Assembly: GCF_964656455.1 (NCBI RefSeq)
Contig: NC_135712.1
Location: 94,278,294-94,342,293, forward strand
Origin: Halichoerus grypus
Lineage: Eukaryota > Chordata > Mammalia > Carnivora > Phocidae
DNA: 64,000 nt
Direction: 5' to 3'
Part shown: positions 36,481-48,110 of the stretch, piece by piece
Position numbering within the stretch: the stretch's first letter is position 1
How the letters are laid out: the number at the start of each line of letters is the position of its first letter
Made by a program: the position numbers and the translations under genes
The notes under the pieces: generated by a model
The model's database searches: none
The model's input: the letters and a program-made list of their open reading frames with translations, nothing else
What the model was told of the DNA's origin: nothing

Positions 36481-39400
36481 TACAGCTTAGTAGGAAACTG
36501 TAGATGAGACTGATGGCTCATGAGCCAAAGTGAGTTCATATTTGCAGGGGGGGGGGAACCTGTGATCTGCTGAGCCCTGGGAAGAAGATCTTCTTACTTC
36601 ATTCTGACAGCTTACCACATTCAGTCCATCACCTTCCCTACTAAAGGCTACAAAAGGCAGGTCGTTTGTGAAAACAGACTATTGCCACTGCATCCTAGGT
36701 GTGAGTGATTTGATATCTGGGTCATGTGAGTCCTGCAGGATCCACTGTATTACCTGGACAACATTAAGCAAAATGTGGCGGGACAGGGAAGAATTAGAAA
36801 AGAACTGTTGCTTTGCCCTCCACAAATACTGTGGGTAGAGGATACGTTAATTTATTTTTCTTGATTATTTATTTTGTCACTGCTATGAAATATTTTTCAA
36901 AACCTAAACCAAACTCAGTCAGTTTACATTTTATTGAGGGCTTAGAGTATGCAGTGAGCAAGTAATTAGAAATCAGGTGTAATCAAAATTTCCCTTGCTC
37001 AGCCCTTAAAAGACCAGTGTTGATAGGAGTCACCTTGGCTTTGGCTGAGCATCAGAGAAAGTGATGTATAGTATCTGCATTCAGATACTGCATGGTGTGA
37101 AAAATATCTCTGAATGTGAGAGTTACACACTCAACACAACAAGATACTCATCACAAAAGGCATTTGATCCCTGATTGCTACCGAGAGAACAGATAATTCA
37201 TGTCTGTACGTCATTCTCTTCTCTGGGTAAAAGATCATTCAATTTCTCTCTCTCTCAATCCTCCCTTCTTCTTTCTCTTCCTCTTCCTTCCCTTTCTTTC
37301 TGTTCACAATAGTTGAACATCAGTAACTTGAATATGTATATGTTACAATGCCACGATACTTTCCAAGATTAAAATTAAGCAAAGACTTTAAATGACTTTC
37401 TTGAAATATTTCAGGTTTGATCACGAAGGAGCTATGCACAGGAAGTAATACACATTTATTATGATACTTGCTGCCGAAACAACAAAAGCCACAAAATTAA
37501 TACACATTACATAGCCAAAGTGTTTAGTGAATCATTTCAATTTGATTCATCTACCCATTTTTTTTTTTTTTTGAGGACGTATGAACTTTGCTAGCTTCTT
37601 GTAAGAGTGGAAGTGGGGAGGGGAAATATAAGTGTGTAAGATGCAATGTGTTATTACCCAAAAGCATGAGTTTAAAACTCAAAATCTGTGGTCATTTCAA
37701 TCTTACCTTCTTAGGCTCATAATTTCAACTTTCTCCATCTTATGACTGGGTTCCATGTTTTATTTGTAAATTTATAGTCCAGATCATACGGGGCTAGAAA
37801 TTATGTGTGAATCAGGGTGCGTATTTTTCTTTCCTCTTTAAGTATTTCCATTCATGTCCCTTCTGGCATTCTCCATTCCAGTTGTAGGGCATTGCTTTAG
37901 CAAGCCTGGATTTGTTTTCCGGCCAAGAACTACATACCAAAGCACAAATACCTTTGAGAATCTGCATCTTGGAAGTTGACCGGTACTTAATTCTGGAGTT
38001 TATAGACAGGCTATATTAGGATTTTAGTTGAAGCTGAAGAATTGACTCAACAAAATTTACAGAAGATATTTTTAAAACCGTGGATGAAATCAATGTCTAT
38101 ATAGTCACAATGATACTGAGATTTTATTGGTACTTCAACCAACTGTTGGAATATTTTGACGTTTTACCTTTGATATGTTTCAAAAGAGATGTGACACCCA
38201 TTCAATGAATTGCAAGCCTAACACACTTTCCTGGCTCTTTTAATTTTTTTTTATTGTTAAAGTGTCTGGCTGTGGTCATTGATGTAATAAAATGGAATTT
38301 TAGAATTTCCAACATAGAGAAAAGATAAATCTTTCACTAAATCATTGATAAGAACTTAACCTATTGATTGTTTCTTAATAATTCTGTAACAGACACATCG
38401 TAACCAGCACGTACTATCAAAGCTTTGGAGTGGAGTGTTAATTCTGGGGCCAGAACTCCTTTTGTTTAGTGTTTGCCTTTCCAGTTAGAAGCAAGCGTTT
38501 CCAGTAGATCACAAATTAATCATAGTCATTAGTGTTCTTTACAGAAAAGATTGTGTGGTCGCTCCTGTGAAATGTTCTGTTCCTCAGGATGATGAGTTAA
38601 TTCATCTGGAACAACGTTAGTTCATCAAGGTTTGTGGTTTATCTAAAGATCAAATTCCTGTAATTTTGTATGCCATCTGATTTAATGTCCACTTAGTTTA
38701 GTGGTTAGGCAGCCATCGGCAGGCACAACACATGAATCCAATATCAAAAACTGGAAAAAAGGCAAATTCTTAAACATTTAATTCAGGCATCCTTAGACTG
38801 AGATTGACTTGCTGCCTTTTTTTTTCTCCTTGGGAAGTGCAGATCTAGATAATGCCAAATCTTATTAAGAAAAGCCTAAATAATGTAAAACATTGTGTGT
38901 AAATATGCCCATGGTAAAATCTATGCTTTAGGAGAGCTTGTAATGGAAGAGGATAGGAAAGAGTGGGTTGATTTCAAAATGAGATTATACACATTCCTGT
39001 GGAAGGTTCTCGTACCATACTCTCAAATATAATTAGAGCAGTTCACAGGGCGAGGATCAATTGGCTAGAGTTTACTGATAACCTACTTGTCGTGTGAGCT
39101 TGATAGACATTTCAAATGCTTTCAGTTTGGATGAAAAGTTGAGGCTTGATTTTTGTCTCTATTCATCTATTACTATTTTGTAGTAACATTTTTGATCAAG
39201 AGTTTAAAAAAGTCAACAGAAAAAATATTTAGAAGAATACTTATATGTTTTGCTGAAACGGATGCAAAGTAACATAAAATTGTTTCCCTTATGTGTCCCA
39301 GTGGAAGGGGCAAGGGGCTTTCACTCATGTTTAAATATTTTTGTTGATGCCCCATTAAACAAGTCAAAAGGTTTCTTTACTGAGGCTTTTAGAGTCTTAG

Positions 39401-40844
39401 AGCATTTACCATGTTGATGTTCATTGTGAAGCCCCAATGGGAGTTATCACCTTATTTAACCACAGAACACATTTCCAGAGAATACCTGTTAACCAGTCAC
39501 TGATTAGAAAATGCTGGTGTGTAGGGTGTTTCTTGCCATTAAACAGCCTATAGGTAGGTAGATTGGCAGCTAACAGAAATATTCCAAATGACCCTAAATA
39601 TGATGACTGGCTAGTGAATGATTTTAATAATGAGTACTGTAAGAATTTCAAGGAAGGGTGCCTGGAGGGCTGTGTATGAGCTTGACAAATAGAACTATTA
39701 TTTCTATTGTTTCATCTCCTGAATGCTGTGACTATCAAAGAAATGTGAAGGGCCCACGTGAACACAGTTAAAGGATCAAATGCTTCTGCTCACATCCCTA
39801 GCTTTAACCAGAGCTGAAGATTTGTTTAGAGGGAAGAATCCGGAAATGGGCCTAGAAAGATAAATGTGACATCAAATTAGAAAGGAGATTGTATTTGGGA
39901 TTAGGGGCTTTATTTTCTAGCAGATTAGGATCCATTGGAATCTTTATTAGTGTGTTTTTTCTTTGTTTTTTTATCTTTCTTTTTTAAGGCAAAACAAAAC
40001 ATTGTCATAACTTTGTTATTTCAGGAAGGCAAATTTTTGGTATAAAGATGTCACAAAATTCAGGTATGCAATGACAAGGGCTTCCCGCAGGCCAGTGCCA
40101 GTGGGAAGGGGAAGGGCCCATAGAAACAACTGAACAGATTGACCAAGCCAGTGACTGCTTACTGGGGTTAAGGGAAAGGAAAGAGTCCCAGATGTTGTCC
40201 AGGGTTGGCACTCAGGTAAAGGGCAGATAGTACAGAAACAGACATTTGAGTGATGGGGGGCAATGAAGTGCTGCATCTAGGAAATAGCAGTGGCAGGAAT
40301 TTCTATCTCTAAATGCCCTAAAAGAGACTTACTAGTTCATCAGTTGATTCCCATGGGGAACAATATTAAATAGTCCAGTTATCTTGGATATTGGATATTA
40401 AATGTAGCAATCCCTCATACATCTGGCCATAATTAATTCACTCTTGCAAGGGAAGTTCAGAGGTGGTTTCAGCCCATTATGAAGAGATGCTGCTGAAGAT
40501 GGCAGTGTGAGTAAAACTTGACCGCATCTTGAGGAATCTTAAAATGACCCTTCATAGGAGGATTTTTCACGATTTTAATAATGAACACTGAAGAGCATTA
40601 GAGATACTACTGTAAGGTAAGCTAGAACTGGCCTATAAACCAGGAGGGAAGCACAGATGATTTGTGGTGAATGATGAAAAGGTCAAACTTGGCTGGTAGG
40701 AATCACAGGGCATCAAAAGGGGGGGAATCTTTGAAGGGCAGATAAGATTTCATCCAAGATAATCAAGGCAAAATGACTTATAGGCTGAGGAATGATAATA
40801 TTATGATAACAATTATTTCAGTAGTATCAATAATAATAATAACT
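36481..40844. other. Intronic sequence without recognised features
   Basis: Contains a pyrimidine-rich patch at 37238-37305, a T-run at 37559-37572 and G-runs near 36546-36555. No gene or mobile element recognised. Confidence 0.6.
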
Positions 40845-41110
40845 ATTTTTATTGACCATATGTTAGGCACCATGCGTGATTCTAAGTGATTTACATATAT
40901 GGCTTCATTTAATTTTCAAAAAATGGAATGAGTTTATACTGAAACATTAGACAACTGAAACCCATTGAAGAATTTTAAACAGGGGAGTGACTGACAGCTG
41001 ATACTTGGGAAGATGAACAGTGTTGAGCATAAACTGGTGGGAAGACAAGCTGTGGTCAGAAGATCTGTTAGGAGGTCATTGCAATAATTCAGACAAGAGG
41101 TAACAGGCAT
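40845..41110 (-). repeat. MIR/L2-like fragments, minus strand
   Basis: 40855-40930 ('atgttaggcaccatgcgtga', 'tggcttcatttaattttcaa') resembles the start of reverse MIR. 40965-41105 ('ttttaaacaggggagtgact', 'ttgcaataattcagacaaga') recalls reverse L2. Confidence 0.6.
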
Positions 41111-41154
41111 TCAAGCCAGGCATCCATGCTAGGTGGGAATGAAAATCAAGGAAG

Positions 41155-41290
41155 GTCCTGATACATTTTTCCAACAACCATCTACTGAATACCTTCTATA
41201 TGCCCGGTGTTGAGTTAGGCTCTGGGCAGTAGACCCAATCTCTGCTATTCTGGCACTTAAAGTCCACCAGAGGACATGGTAGAGAATAAA
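41155..41290 (-). repeat. L2 LINE fragment, minus strand
   Basis: 'ctactgaataccttctatat', 'cggtgttgagttaggctctg' and 'gcacttaaagtccaccagag' match the reverse L2 end. Confidence 0.7.
41264..41277 (+). promoter_or_regulatory. CTCF-like motif inside an L2 copy
   Basis: CCACCAGAGGACAT matches CCASYAGRKGGCRS at 12 of 14 positions. Because it lies in an old L2, it may be chance or a repeat-derived site. Confidence 0.2.
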
Positions 41291-41333
41291 TTTCCTGGCC
41301 TTGGTAATAAATATTGACCTGAAACTAATCTGA

Positions 41334-41369
41334 ATGTGTGTGTGTTTGCGTGTGTGTATGTGTATGTAT
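41334..41369 (+). repeat. (TG)n microsatellite, imperfect
   Basis: TG units with T, C and A interruptions. Confidence 0.9.
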
Positions 41370-41754
41370 GGCTGCCTAACCTGGTCTTCAGGGATCTTGA
41401 ATCTCAATGGCATTTTCCCTCTGCCTCAGAGCTCTCTCTCTTACTGATAGGCAGATAACACAGTGGCGGGGAGGGGGGACAGAACGAACTCAGCTGCAAG
41501 CTAGACAGAGACAGACATCTTCGGGGGAACCACAGCTTGAGAGAGCAAAAACATTTTTCTTCAAATTCTTCTCTTCCATAGGTCAGGGTAAGGATTAGGG
41601 CAACTGACATTGGTATGGAAGAAAGAGGATAGAAAAATACTTATATTTTGCTATTCTTCGGAATATAGACTAGATCATCTTCCTCACTGAAAGTATAGCA
41701 ACACCAACACTGTGAAACTTACAGTATTTTGACCTGTTCCCATGAACTCAGAGC

Positions 41755-41905
41755 AGTTCACACTCCTATTACCCAATTTATTTTCCCAACACTCCTGTTG
41801 GGCTGACAATATGAAACTTTCATGGAAACCAACTCAAAGGTTAAGTGACTTACCCACAGGCACATAGGTAGGAGTGGAGAGAGGAGAAGACAAAGGTCTT
41901 CCAAC
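41755..41905 (-). repeat. MIR-like element, minus strand
   Basis: 'ttattttcccaacactcctg', 'aggttaagtgacttacccac' and 'gacaaaggtcttccaactca' recall reverse MIR. This is the last transposon I could recognise before about 62.9 kb. Confidence 0.6.
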
Positions 41906-43397
41906 TCACTTTCCCCACAAAATTATGAATCTGAAAGCACCCTGAAATGGTGTTCTTATAACCTCAGGGGATAAGCTGACCCTAGAGTTATTGTGTAATG
42001 TGCTAAACAGTGTCTTGAAAGATTGAATTAATTAAAATTAATAAAATAAATAAAAGTTAATTCCTAAAAGAGTTGAGGTTAATTCTAAGAACATTTAATT
42101 CTTTGAGCTAAAGTTAGGAAGAATGAGGGATTTGGCTTTTTGAGACTAATTATAATCATGATCCAAGTTATCGTCTATAAAAAGAAAATATAATAGTAAT
42201 TTTTGCTCAGTAATCTACAATGCTTATTGTCCTAACAACCAGATAGAAGTGTTATATGTTTTTTGGTGAATATATATTTTTCAGTTTTTGTGAATATTTA
42301 TTTGTTCATCATTTTTTAAGGCATCTTTCAAGGCATACACATCAGATCATTAAACGTTTCTACTTTTGGTGGATAAGGAAGAGAAAAATAATGGTATTTT
42401 GTCCCTTTTTCTCTACCAAAATTTTACTAAAAGATATTTTATTAAAGTTTTTATTTTATGTCAGTGTTTTCGTTTAAACTTGGTATAAATTTTTTGTTGT
42501 TGTTGTGCTTTACACACAAAATAACCACTCAGTGTAATAACTTAGACCTGAAATACATCAAAATAGCCCAACAAAAAATATTTTAAATATGGCAGTCTTA
42601 ATTGGAGTTTAGAAAATAAATCTTTGAGTATAATAATTTATTCACTAGAGCTGTTGTCTCAGCAAAGTATTTCATCTTAGTTTCCAAAGAGCTGCTAGTC
42701 ATTACTAAATATATTTAAAGTCAAAGCAAAAAAAAAGAAAAAAGAAAAAAATTCACTTTCATTCTGGCCAAATATACTATAAAATACTCAACTGGTAAGC
42801 AAGTCATCTGCATTTTTTTTTTTTAAAGATCAGATAGGTGATTATGCTTGTGTAGTTAATTAATAAAATAGGAAGCAGGTAATGGTTCACTGGGGAAACT
42901 TTTGCATCACGGTATCTGTTATGAAGGATCCCATGCTGTAGGGACAATAACGGGGTGCTAATTCTGAACGCACACAGTGCCGTCCTACGAAGACATCAAG
43001 ATTTGTAGGAAATCAACCCTCCAGCAGTCCTGGCAAGCCAGACTGACCCCAGCAAATGAAAATAATCAAAAGTAATTAGAAGCGTGCTGGACTACTCCTC
43101 GGAGAGCCAAGCGGGAGAGTAAACATGCCTGAATCCTCGAGCCACTGCAAAGGCCCATGTCTGAGCTGTTAGGTGCCCTGACCTTGTCCACATAAAGATG
43201 TGATTTATGAAGTGCAGGGCACAGCAGCAGGGCTTCTGTCTTCTCCTGGAGAACCAAATTACTGAGGTGGAGATTAACATGCTTTCAGTAGGGCCCATTT
43301 CCAGACCAAGGGAAATTTTTTATTTACATTTTTTTTACCTTTAATTTCCTTTTTTCTTTTTTTTTCCCAACAGTTTCCTCCCCCAAACCCGTAGATT

Positions 43398-43418
43398 AAA
43401 AAAAAAAAAAAAAAAAAA
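43398..43418 (+). repeat. Poly-A run of 21
   Basis: Uninterrupted A-run preceded by C/T-rich sequence. No SINE body or target duplication was found next to it. Confidence 0.9.
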
Positions 43419-44127
43419 GTCCATCAAGAGAGACCAGAAATATCTTTCCTGAGCAATGATGATATATATTGGTGACTATAGACATTCAGGGCCCTTTTTG
43501 TTTGTAAATTTATTGTGCTGGACTGTTTTGTTGGGGTCTACCTACCCAGCACCACAGAATTCACCTTCAGATTTAGGGAGCCCATCTTGTGAAATACCCC
43601 CCTGATTAAAACATATAAACTAAAATTAAACAATTACCTTTGATTCCATGGCTTTCTGATCTAGTTTCTCTTGCTAGATGTTATGCTTCATTACAAGGCT
43701 TATGTTTAAGTAAAAGGATTTGGGAGAAGAACTTGTAGGTGGTCAAGAATTTGGAGGGAAAGAAAGAGGAGAGACAAATTGGAGTTTCTGTATAGGGAAA
43801 AATATTTATATGAGAATCGGTGGGGAGTCTCTTGAATCCTAAAGACATATATAATTTTTCTCATCTTTGTCTCAGTTAAGTTAAATTTTACAAAATCCTA
43901 TTCTGATGTGGAAAAGGAAGCATCGATTTACTTTTTAAACACACATCAATATCTATACATGAAGCTAATTTAATTAACAAGCAGTTATTGTTCGGCCAAA
44001 TGTCAGTTTCTCAGATTATTTCATGCTTCTTGATGTGTACTGTATGAAACAAGATTTAACAGGATCTCCATGAATGAAACTGCACTTGAGAAATGTAAAA
44101 ATGCACTTGTACGTTCTTGAAAAGCTA

Positions 44128-44160
44128 CAAAAAAAAAAAAAAACAACAAAAAAAACAAAA
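44128..44160 (+). repeat. A-rich low-complexity stretch
   Basis: A-runs with occasional C. No attached mobile element seen. Confidence 0.85.
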
Positions 44161-45398
44161 CAGTGTTAAAACAAAAATGTCAGGCTTGAACTTCAGTGTA
44201 TATTTAGCCACCTCAAGAAACCAAGAGCTGCGGAATTAAGGGAACTCTACTTAGGCTGAGGTTATAAAGTGCCTTCCTCTATAAACTAAAAACATAATGT
44301 CAGGGTGAATGGGAACATACTTTATTAACTTTATGGTATTGAAAACTGCCAGCAAGTTGTCTTGTTTTTAAATATTGTCCTCTGCAGAGTGTTACAGGGC
44401 TGTTTGTCCACAGGAAGCCTATTAAAAGTGGACAGTGCAGTCATTTCATCTGGCTTTGGCTGGACTGCTTTTCTTTCCTTTAATGATGTGCTGGAATGTA
44501 CCATGCCCATAGGGTCTCCATTAGCAGAACTTTTACTTCTGGGACAACCATGAAGTTTAAGGCTTAAAAGAGGCATCAGCTTACAGTCTTGTGGGAATCA
44601 CTTGAATACTAGAGCACTAACTTCTTACTGCTTTAACTAATATATTGACTTATTTTAAATAAACAGTTACACAATGAAGGCAGAGCCAGTGGCCTTATTG
44701 GAAATCTTTGAGCCTTTTAAAGATTCTGCAATCCACGCAGATGGGGGAGGAAGGAAGGGGCCTGAGGAGGGTTTATGCCCTTTTCAAACCAGGAAGAAAA
44801 CACATTAACCTCTCCCACCTCAGCCCTGCCATCAGCCAAAGGGGGATCTTTACAGCTCCCAGAAAATCTATCAACTCACACTCGAACCTCATATTTTCCA
44901 ATGCCTTTTTCCTGGTAAACAACAATTAACAGAATGAGACAGAGAAAACAATATTTTAACTCCTTCTGGAAAAAATGTTTTAAAAGTATGGATTCTCTTT
45001 TTAAACATTGCTGATGAATCACTCTATTTTCTGCTTTCCCCACAGCTATACATTTGTTGTAGTATGTTCTTCCATTCCATCCCCTTTAATATTTAGATCA
45101 TTTGTCCTGATATATGTTTGCAAATTAAAGTTGGTTTGAGATTATAGTAAAACCATTATTTTTAATAGCCCATTTCAAGGGCAGCGCTAAACACTGCAGA
45201 ACACGCATGTTACTGATTACTGCTGAGCAGACAGCGGCTTTTGCAGATTAATTTGTAACTGGGAACTACTGTAAACAGATTTCACCAGAAATCCCAAGAA
45301 ATAAAGGGAATTGGTGGTGGTATTTGGCTCCTTGTAGTTATTTATTGTTTTAGAAACGTCCTGATGGAAAGCAAGTTAGCCAGGGAGAAAAAACCAAG

Positions 45399-45416
45399 CC
45401 CCCCCCCCCCCCCCCC
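45399..45416 (+). repeat. Homopolymer run of 18 C
   Basis: Uninterrupted C from 45399 to 45416, flanked by aaaccaag and acctttt. Its length is likely polymorphic or uncertain in the assembly. Confidence 0.9.
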
Positions 45417-45642
45417 ACCTTTTCCTCCAGCCCTCTGTCTTCTCTTCTGTCCACTTCTAATGGGAGAAGGTGGGTCAGGGTCTTCTCCTAAAGAGTTATT
45501 GAAATAGCAAGAGGCTCCTTCCATGAGAGGCCCATCTCACTACCCAGGGATTTCAGGACCTTACTTTTAAACTTCCAGCTGTGTCGTCGGGAAAAAAGTG
45601 GGGTGACTCTGTCTTTACACGAAGTTATTATATAATCAAACA

Positions 45643-45707
45643 AGAGAGGGGGCGTGGTGGGAGAGAGCGGGGGAGGGGGAGTGGAGAGCGGGAGCGAGGG
45701 GGAGAGA
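45643..45707 (+). repeat. Purine-rich G/A tract upstream of the CpG island
   Basis: The segment is almost entirely G and A with several runs of three to five G, including gggggcgtggtggg and gggggaggggga. It marks the transition from AT-rich intron to the promoter region. Low-complexity GA tracts near promoters can bind GAGA/SP-type factors, but no function is shown here. Confidence 0.8.
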
Positions 45708-46072
45708 TTAATATTTAGTGTTTGCCCAGGTCCTTCTGCTGATTTCCTTTAGTCTTTCTCACAAGTTATTCAGTAGAGAGCAAGACTGATGATGATGATA
45801 TTAATAAAATAATAATGAGGCTAAATAATCCCCCATCTCTCTAGATAAATCTTCCAAGGTTTCAGAGAGAAGGCGTTAACTCTTTTGGCCCTGTTTGGAG
45901 AAGAGAATGTCCTACGTAGAACTAGTCCTAGCTCAGGCGGGTGTCTGCGTTGTCTGGACTGCGGGGTGCACTCGGCCAGAAGCCCGGGAAACGCGGACCG
46001 GCCCACGCGCTAAGCGCAGGGCAAAGCCCAGGACCCGCGCCCGGCGGGCGCAGCCGGTTCACCTGGGCGGTT

Positions 46073-46093
46073 GAAGCCGAAGCCGAAGCCGAA

Positions 46094-46131
<38 letters not shown>

Positions 46132-46140
46132 AGCCGCAGC
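46073..46140 (+). repeat. GAAGCC hexamer array followed by (GCC)12 trinucleotide repeat
   Basis: Four GAAGCC units (46073-46096) grade into a GCC run of 12 pure units (46094-46129), then interrupted GCA/GCC units. It lies inside the CpG island. ORFs crossing it produce poly-Ala or poly-Pro and are not taken as genes. Confidence 0.95.
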
Positions 46141-46158
46141 GCCTTAATTCGGGGCGCA

Positions 46159-46172
46159 ACGCCATCTACCGG
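46159..46172 (-). promoter_or_regulatory. CTCF-like motif next to the GCC repeat
   Basis: Read on the minus strand the sequence is CCGGTAGATGGCGT, which fits the CTCF core consensus CCASYAGRKGGCRS at 12 of 14 positions. A CTCF site upstream of the EVI1 promoter is known to mediate enhancer looping in human leukaemia. Whether this is its counterpart is inferred. Confidence 0.45.
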
Positions 46173-46376
46173 CCTCCTCCCGCATCTGCAAGTACCCGGA
46201 CCTTGAAAGTCGCCCCGCCTCCCCCACCCGAACCCAATATAAGGGAAAAAAAACCTCGGAGGCCCTTTCCACGAAATCCTAATTTAGCCAGGACCTGCCA
46301 CTGATTCTACCCGACCTTTTGTTTATCCACCGACGTTTCCTCCTTTTCAGAGCCGCTTTGTAAAGGGCAAGGAGGC

Positions 46377-46408
46377 GGGGGCCGCGGGGCTGGGGCGGGG
46401 GATTGGGG
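46377..46408 (+). other. G-quadruplex motif in CpG island
   Basis: Five G-runs (5, 4, 4, 5 and 4 bases at 46377, 46386, 46392, 46397 and 46405) are separated by loops of 1-4 bases. This satisfies the standard intramolecular G4 pattern with one run to spare. Confidence 0.8.
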
Positions 46409-46450
46409 CGCTGAGCTCCCAGACCCCCTGATCAGGCCGCACTGTCTGAA

Positions 46451-48039
46451 GCAATCGGTTCCCCAGATTACTTGTATTTAATACACAATGCATCATAAAA
46501 CAAATCCCTCATCCTGACAGGAAGAAAATAGAACAGCTCATAGCTCGAGCCGGTCCAATTTATGGCTAAATTAAAAAAAAAAAAAGGGCTCCGACAATGG
46601 GCAAGTTGAGGAAGGGCAGGAAATCAATGGCAGCAAACCGGGGGCTCTTAAAGGTTCTCAAGCGCCGAACTCTATGGGAATATCTGACCGGGTTTTAGGT
46701 TATTTACAAAGGATTTTTCCTGTCCTACCTACCACTGCTGTGCGATTTTCCCTCAAACAATGGCCATTATCTGAAATAACAGTTCAATGTCACAGATAAC
46801 AGGCCACCGAAACGAATTAGTCACCACCTCTTGTCATTTTCTCTCCCCCACATCCCTCCCTTTTGTTACTATTTTTGTTTTTAAATCAGCATTTTGGGGG
46901 AAATATACATCTACTAGATTTACACGTCTGTTTGCACTTGGAGAAAACAAAAAGGGGACTTGGCGTTGTCCCCGTTTGCTGATAAAGTTTAACATAAGCG
47001 CGCTTTCCAGAGACTTTCCCTTCACCCCTCCCCCGCGAGGGTCCCTCGACTTGCTTACTTTGCTTAACTTTCCATTGTTGAGCTGAGAAGTTGGATTTGT
47101 TCATTTGTTTTTATGAATGGAGTTTTGTGATAAAAAGCATTTATTTCCATTTAACCGGTGGGTTTTACTAAATTTTCCAAGGTTGGCTATAGGTAAATCC
47201 GTAGATTCTTATTTTGTCACGCATTCCCTATATTCTATCTTCCAGTGCTGTTTCTGAAATGTTTTGATAAAAATTGACCATATATATTAGAAAGTTATTA
47301 ATCACCATACAGTACTGATCCCCCAAAACAGCATTTATAATGTTAAAAGTTTAAAAATAACCTGAGTTGTCAAACTGCTTAATTCCACTTTTGGACTTTC
47401 ACGGGGTTTTAATTAACGTATCACAGAATATGGCAAAAACTCACCAGATAATTGTCAATCTCTCCAAGCCCTTAATACGCTATTTGGGCAGGTTATATGC
47501 AAAAATGTTTCAGATTTTTAAATTACTTCCTTTAAGAAAAATATGATTTGGAAAAGTAGCATGCTCTTCAGCTGACCTAACTATAATAATAGAGGGAACA
47601 GAGTATGAATTTCAATAATAATCATTTGAAAAGATGCTTAGCAGAAAACTGGAAATGGACATGTCAACTTTCACTGTTAGGCTGCTGTTTTCTGAGAATT
47701 TCTAAACTAATTACTAGATTTAGCATGAGCCAGTGTCTCTTTACCCTAAACCCCATTCTTGCCCCCTCCAGCGCCCCACCCCCAGCCTTGGTTCACACAC
47801 CTTCACACCCCCCCAAAGCACTTCTCCACCCGATCACTCCCATCCCCCATCTCCAACACACCACACACACACACACACACACACGCACGCACACACTTAC
47901 ACTTGTGCTTTCAGGACATCGAAACAGAGGATATTTCCCTAGGGAAAGAAATCCTGCCTGGCGAGATCTCCCCATTGGTTGTTTACCAGAGAAATCTACA
48001 TGTTTAAGGGGGATGGTGTATCCATAATCAGCCTGTCCC
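46451..48039. other. Sequence between the two CpG-rich blocks
   Basis: AT-rich again, with a possible donor ctatag/gtaaat after 47192 that could serve an alternative first exon, and a C-rich segment with (CA)n at 47750-47900. ORFs of up to 140 codons cross low-complexity sequence and are not supported. Confidence 0.45.
47861..47896 (+). repeat. (CA)n microsatellite
   Basis: Mostly CA with CGCACGC interruptions. It lies in a C-rich segment between the two CpG-rich blocks, and ORFs crossing it are artefacts. Confidence 0.95.
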
Positions 48040-48101
48040 TATAGGACTTGGGTCTTGGCGACCTTTTTGTGACCTCTCCCGCCAGAGGAGGCTGCTGTCA
48101 C

Positions 48102-48110
48102 TTTAAAAAT
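48102..48110 (+). promoter_or_regulatory. TATA-like element TTTAAAAAT in the CpG-rich block
   Basis: An AT-only 9-mer stands alone in otherwise GC-rich sequence just downstream of ccgccagaggaggctgctg. It is placed suitably for a start near 48135. It may equally be chance sequence in a dispersed-start CpG-island promoter. Confidence 0.25.

Larger units (their letters stand above)
41906..45642. other. Unique-looking sequence leading to the EVI1 promoter region
   Basis: No transposon was recognised. It holds homopolymer runs (A at 43398, C at 45399). The segment around 45180-45310 reads like unique conserved-type DNA, but conservation cannot be judged from one sequence. Confidence 0.5.
45920..46450. 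promoter_or_regulatory. CpG island, likely upstream EVI1 promoter/alternative first-exon region
   Basis: Base composition switches abruptly from AT-rich intron to GC-rich DNA dense in CpG (for example gcgggcgcagccgg near 46045 and the ggcgggggccgcggggc stretch near 46375). It contains a GCC repeat, a CTCF-like motif and a G-quadruplex motif. The island lies about 2 kb upstream of the putative first exon and 5.5 kb upstream of the first PR exon. Several alternative EVI1 first exons are known in mammals, so a further start here is plausible. I could not place a TSS or donor with confidence. Confidence 0.7.

Noticed and set aside
39656..39676. gggtgcctggagggctg resembling the head of a CAN-SINE
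   Set aside because: Similarity stops after about 17 bp; no CT-rich body, tail or target duplication follows.
43398..43418. 21-nt A-run considered as the tail of a retrotransposed sequence
   Set aside because: No body of a SINE, LINE or processed gene precedes it and no flanking duplication was found.
45941..46304. ORFs encoding poly-Ala and poly-Pro
   Set aside because: Direct products of the GCC repeat read in different frames.
47605..48027. 140-codon plus-strand ORF, the longest in the window
   Set aside because: It crosses a C-rich segment and a (CA)n repeat that yields alternating Thr/His; no domain, no exon boundaries.
48081..48094. CCGCCAGAGGAGGC considered as a CTCF site near the putative EVI1 start
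   Set aside because: Two core positions after AGAGG differ from the consensus; weaker than the 46.2 kb and 62.4 kb motifs.
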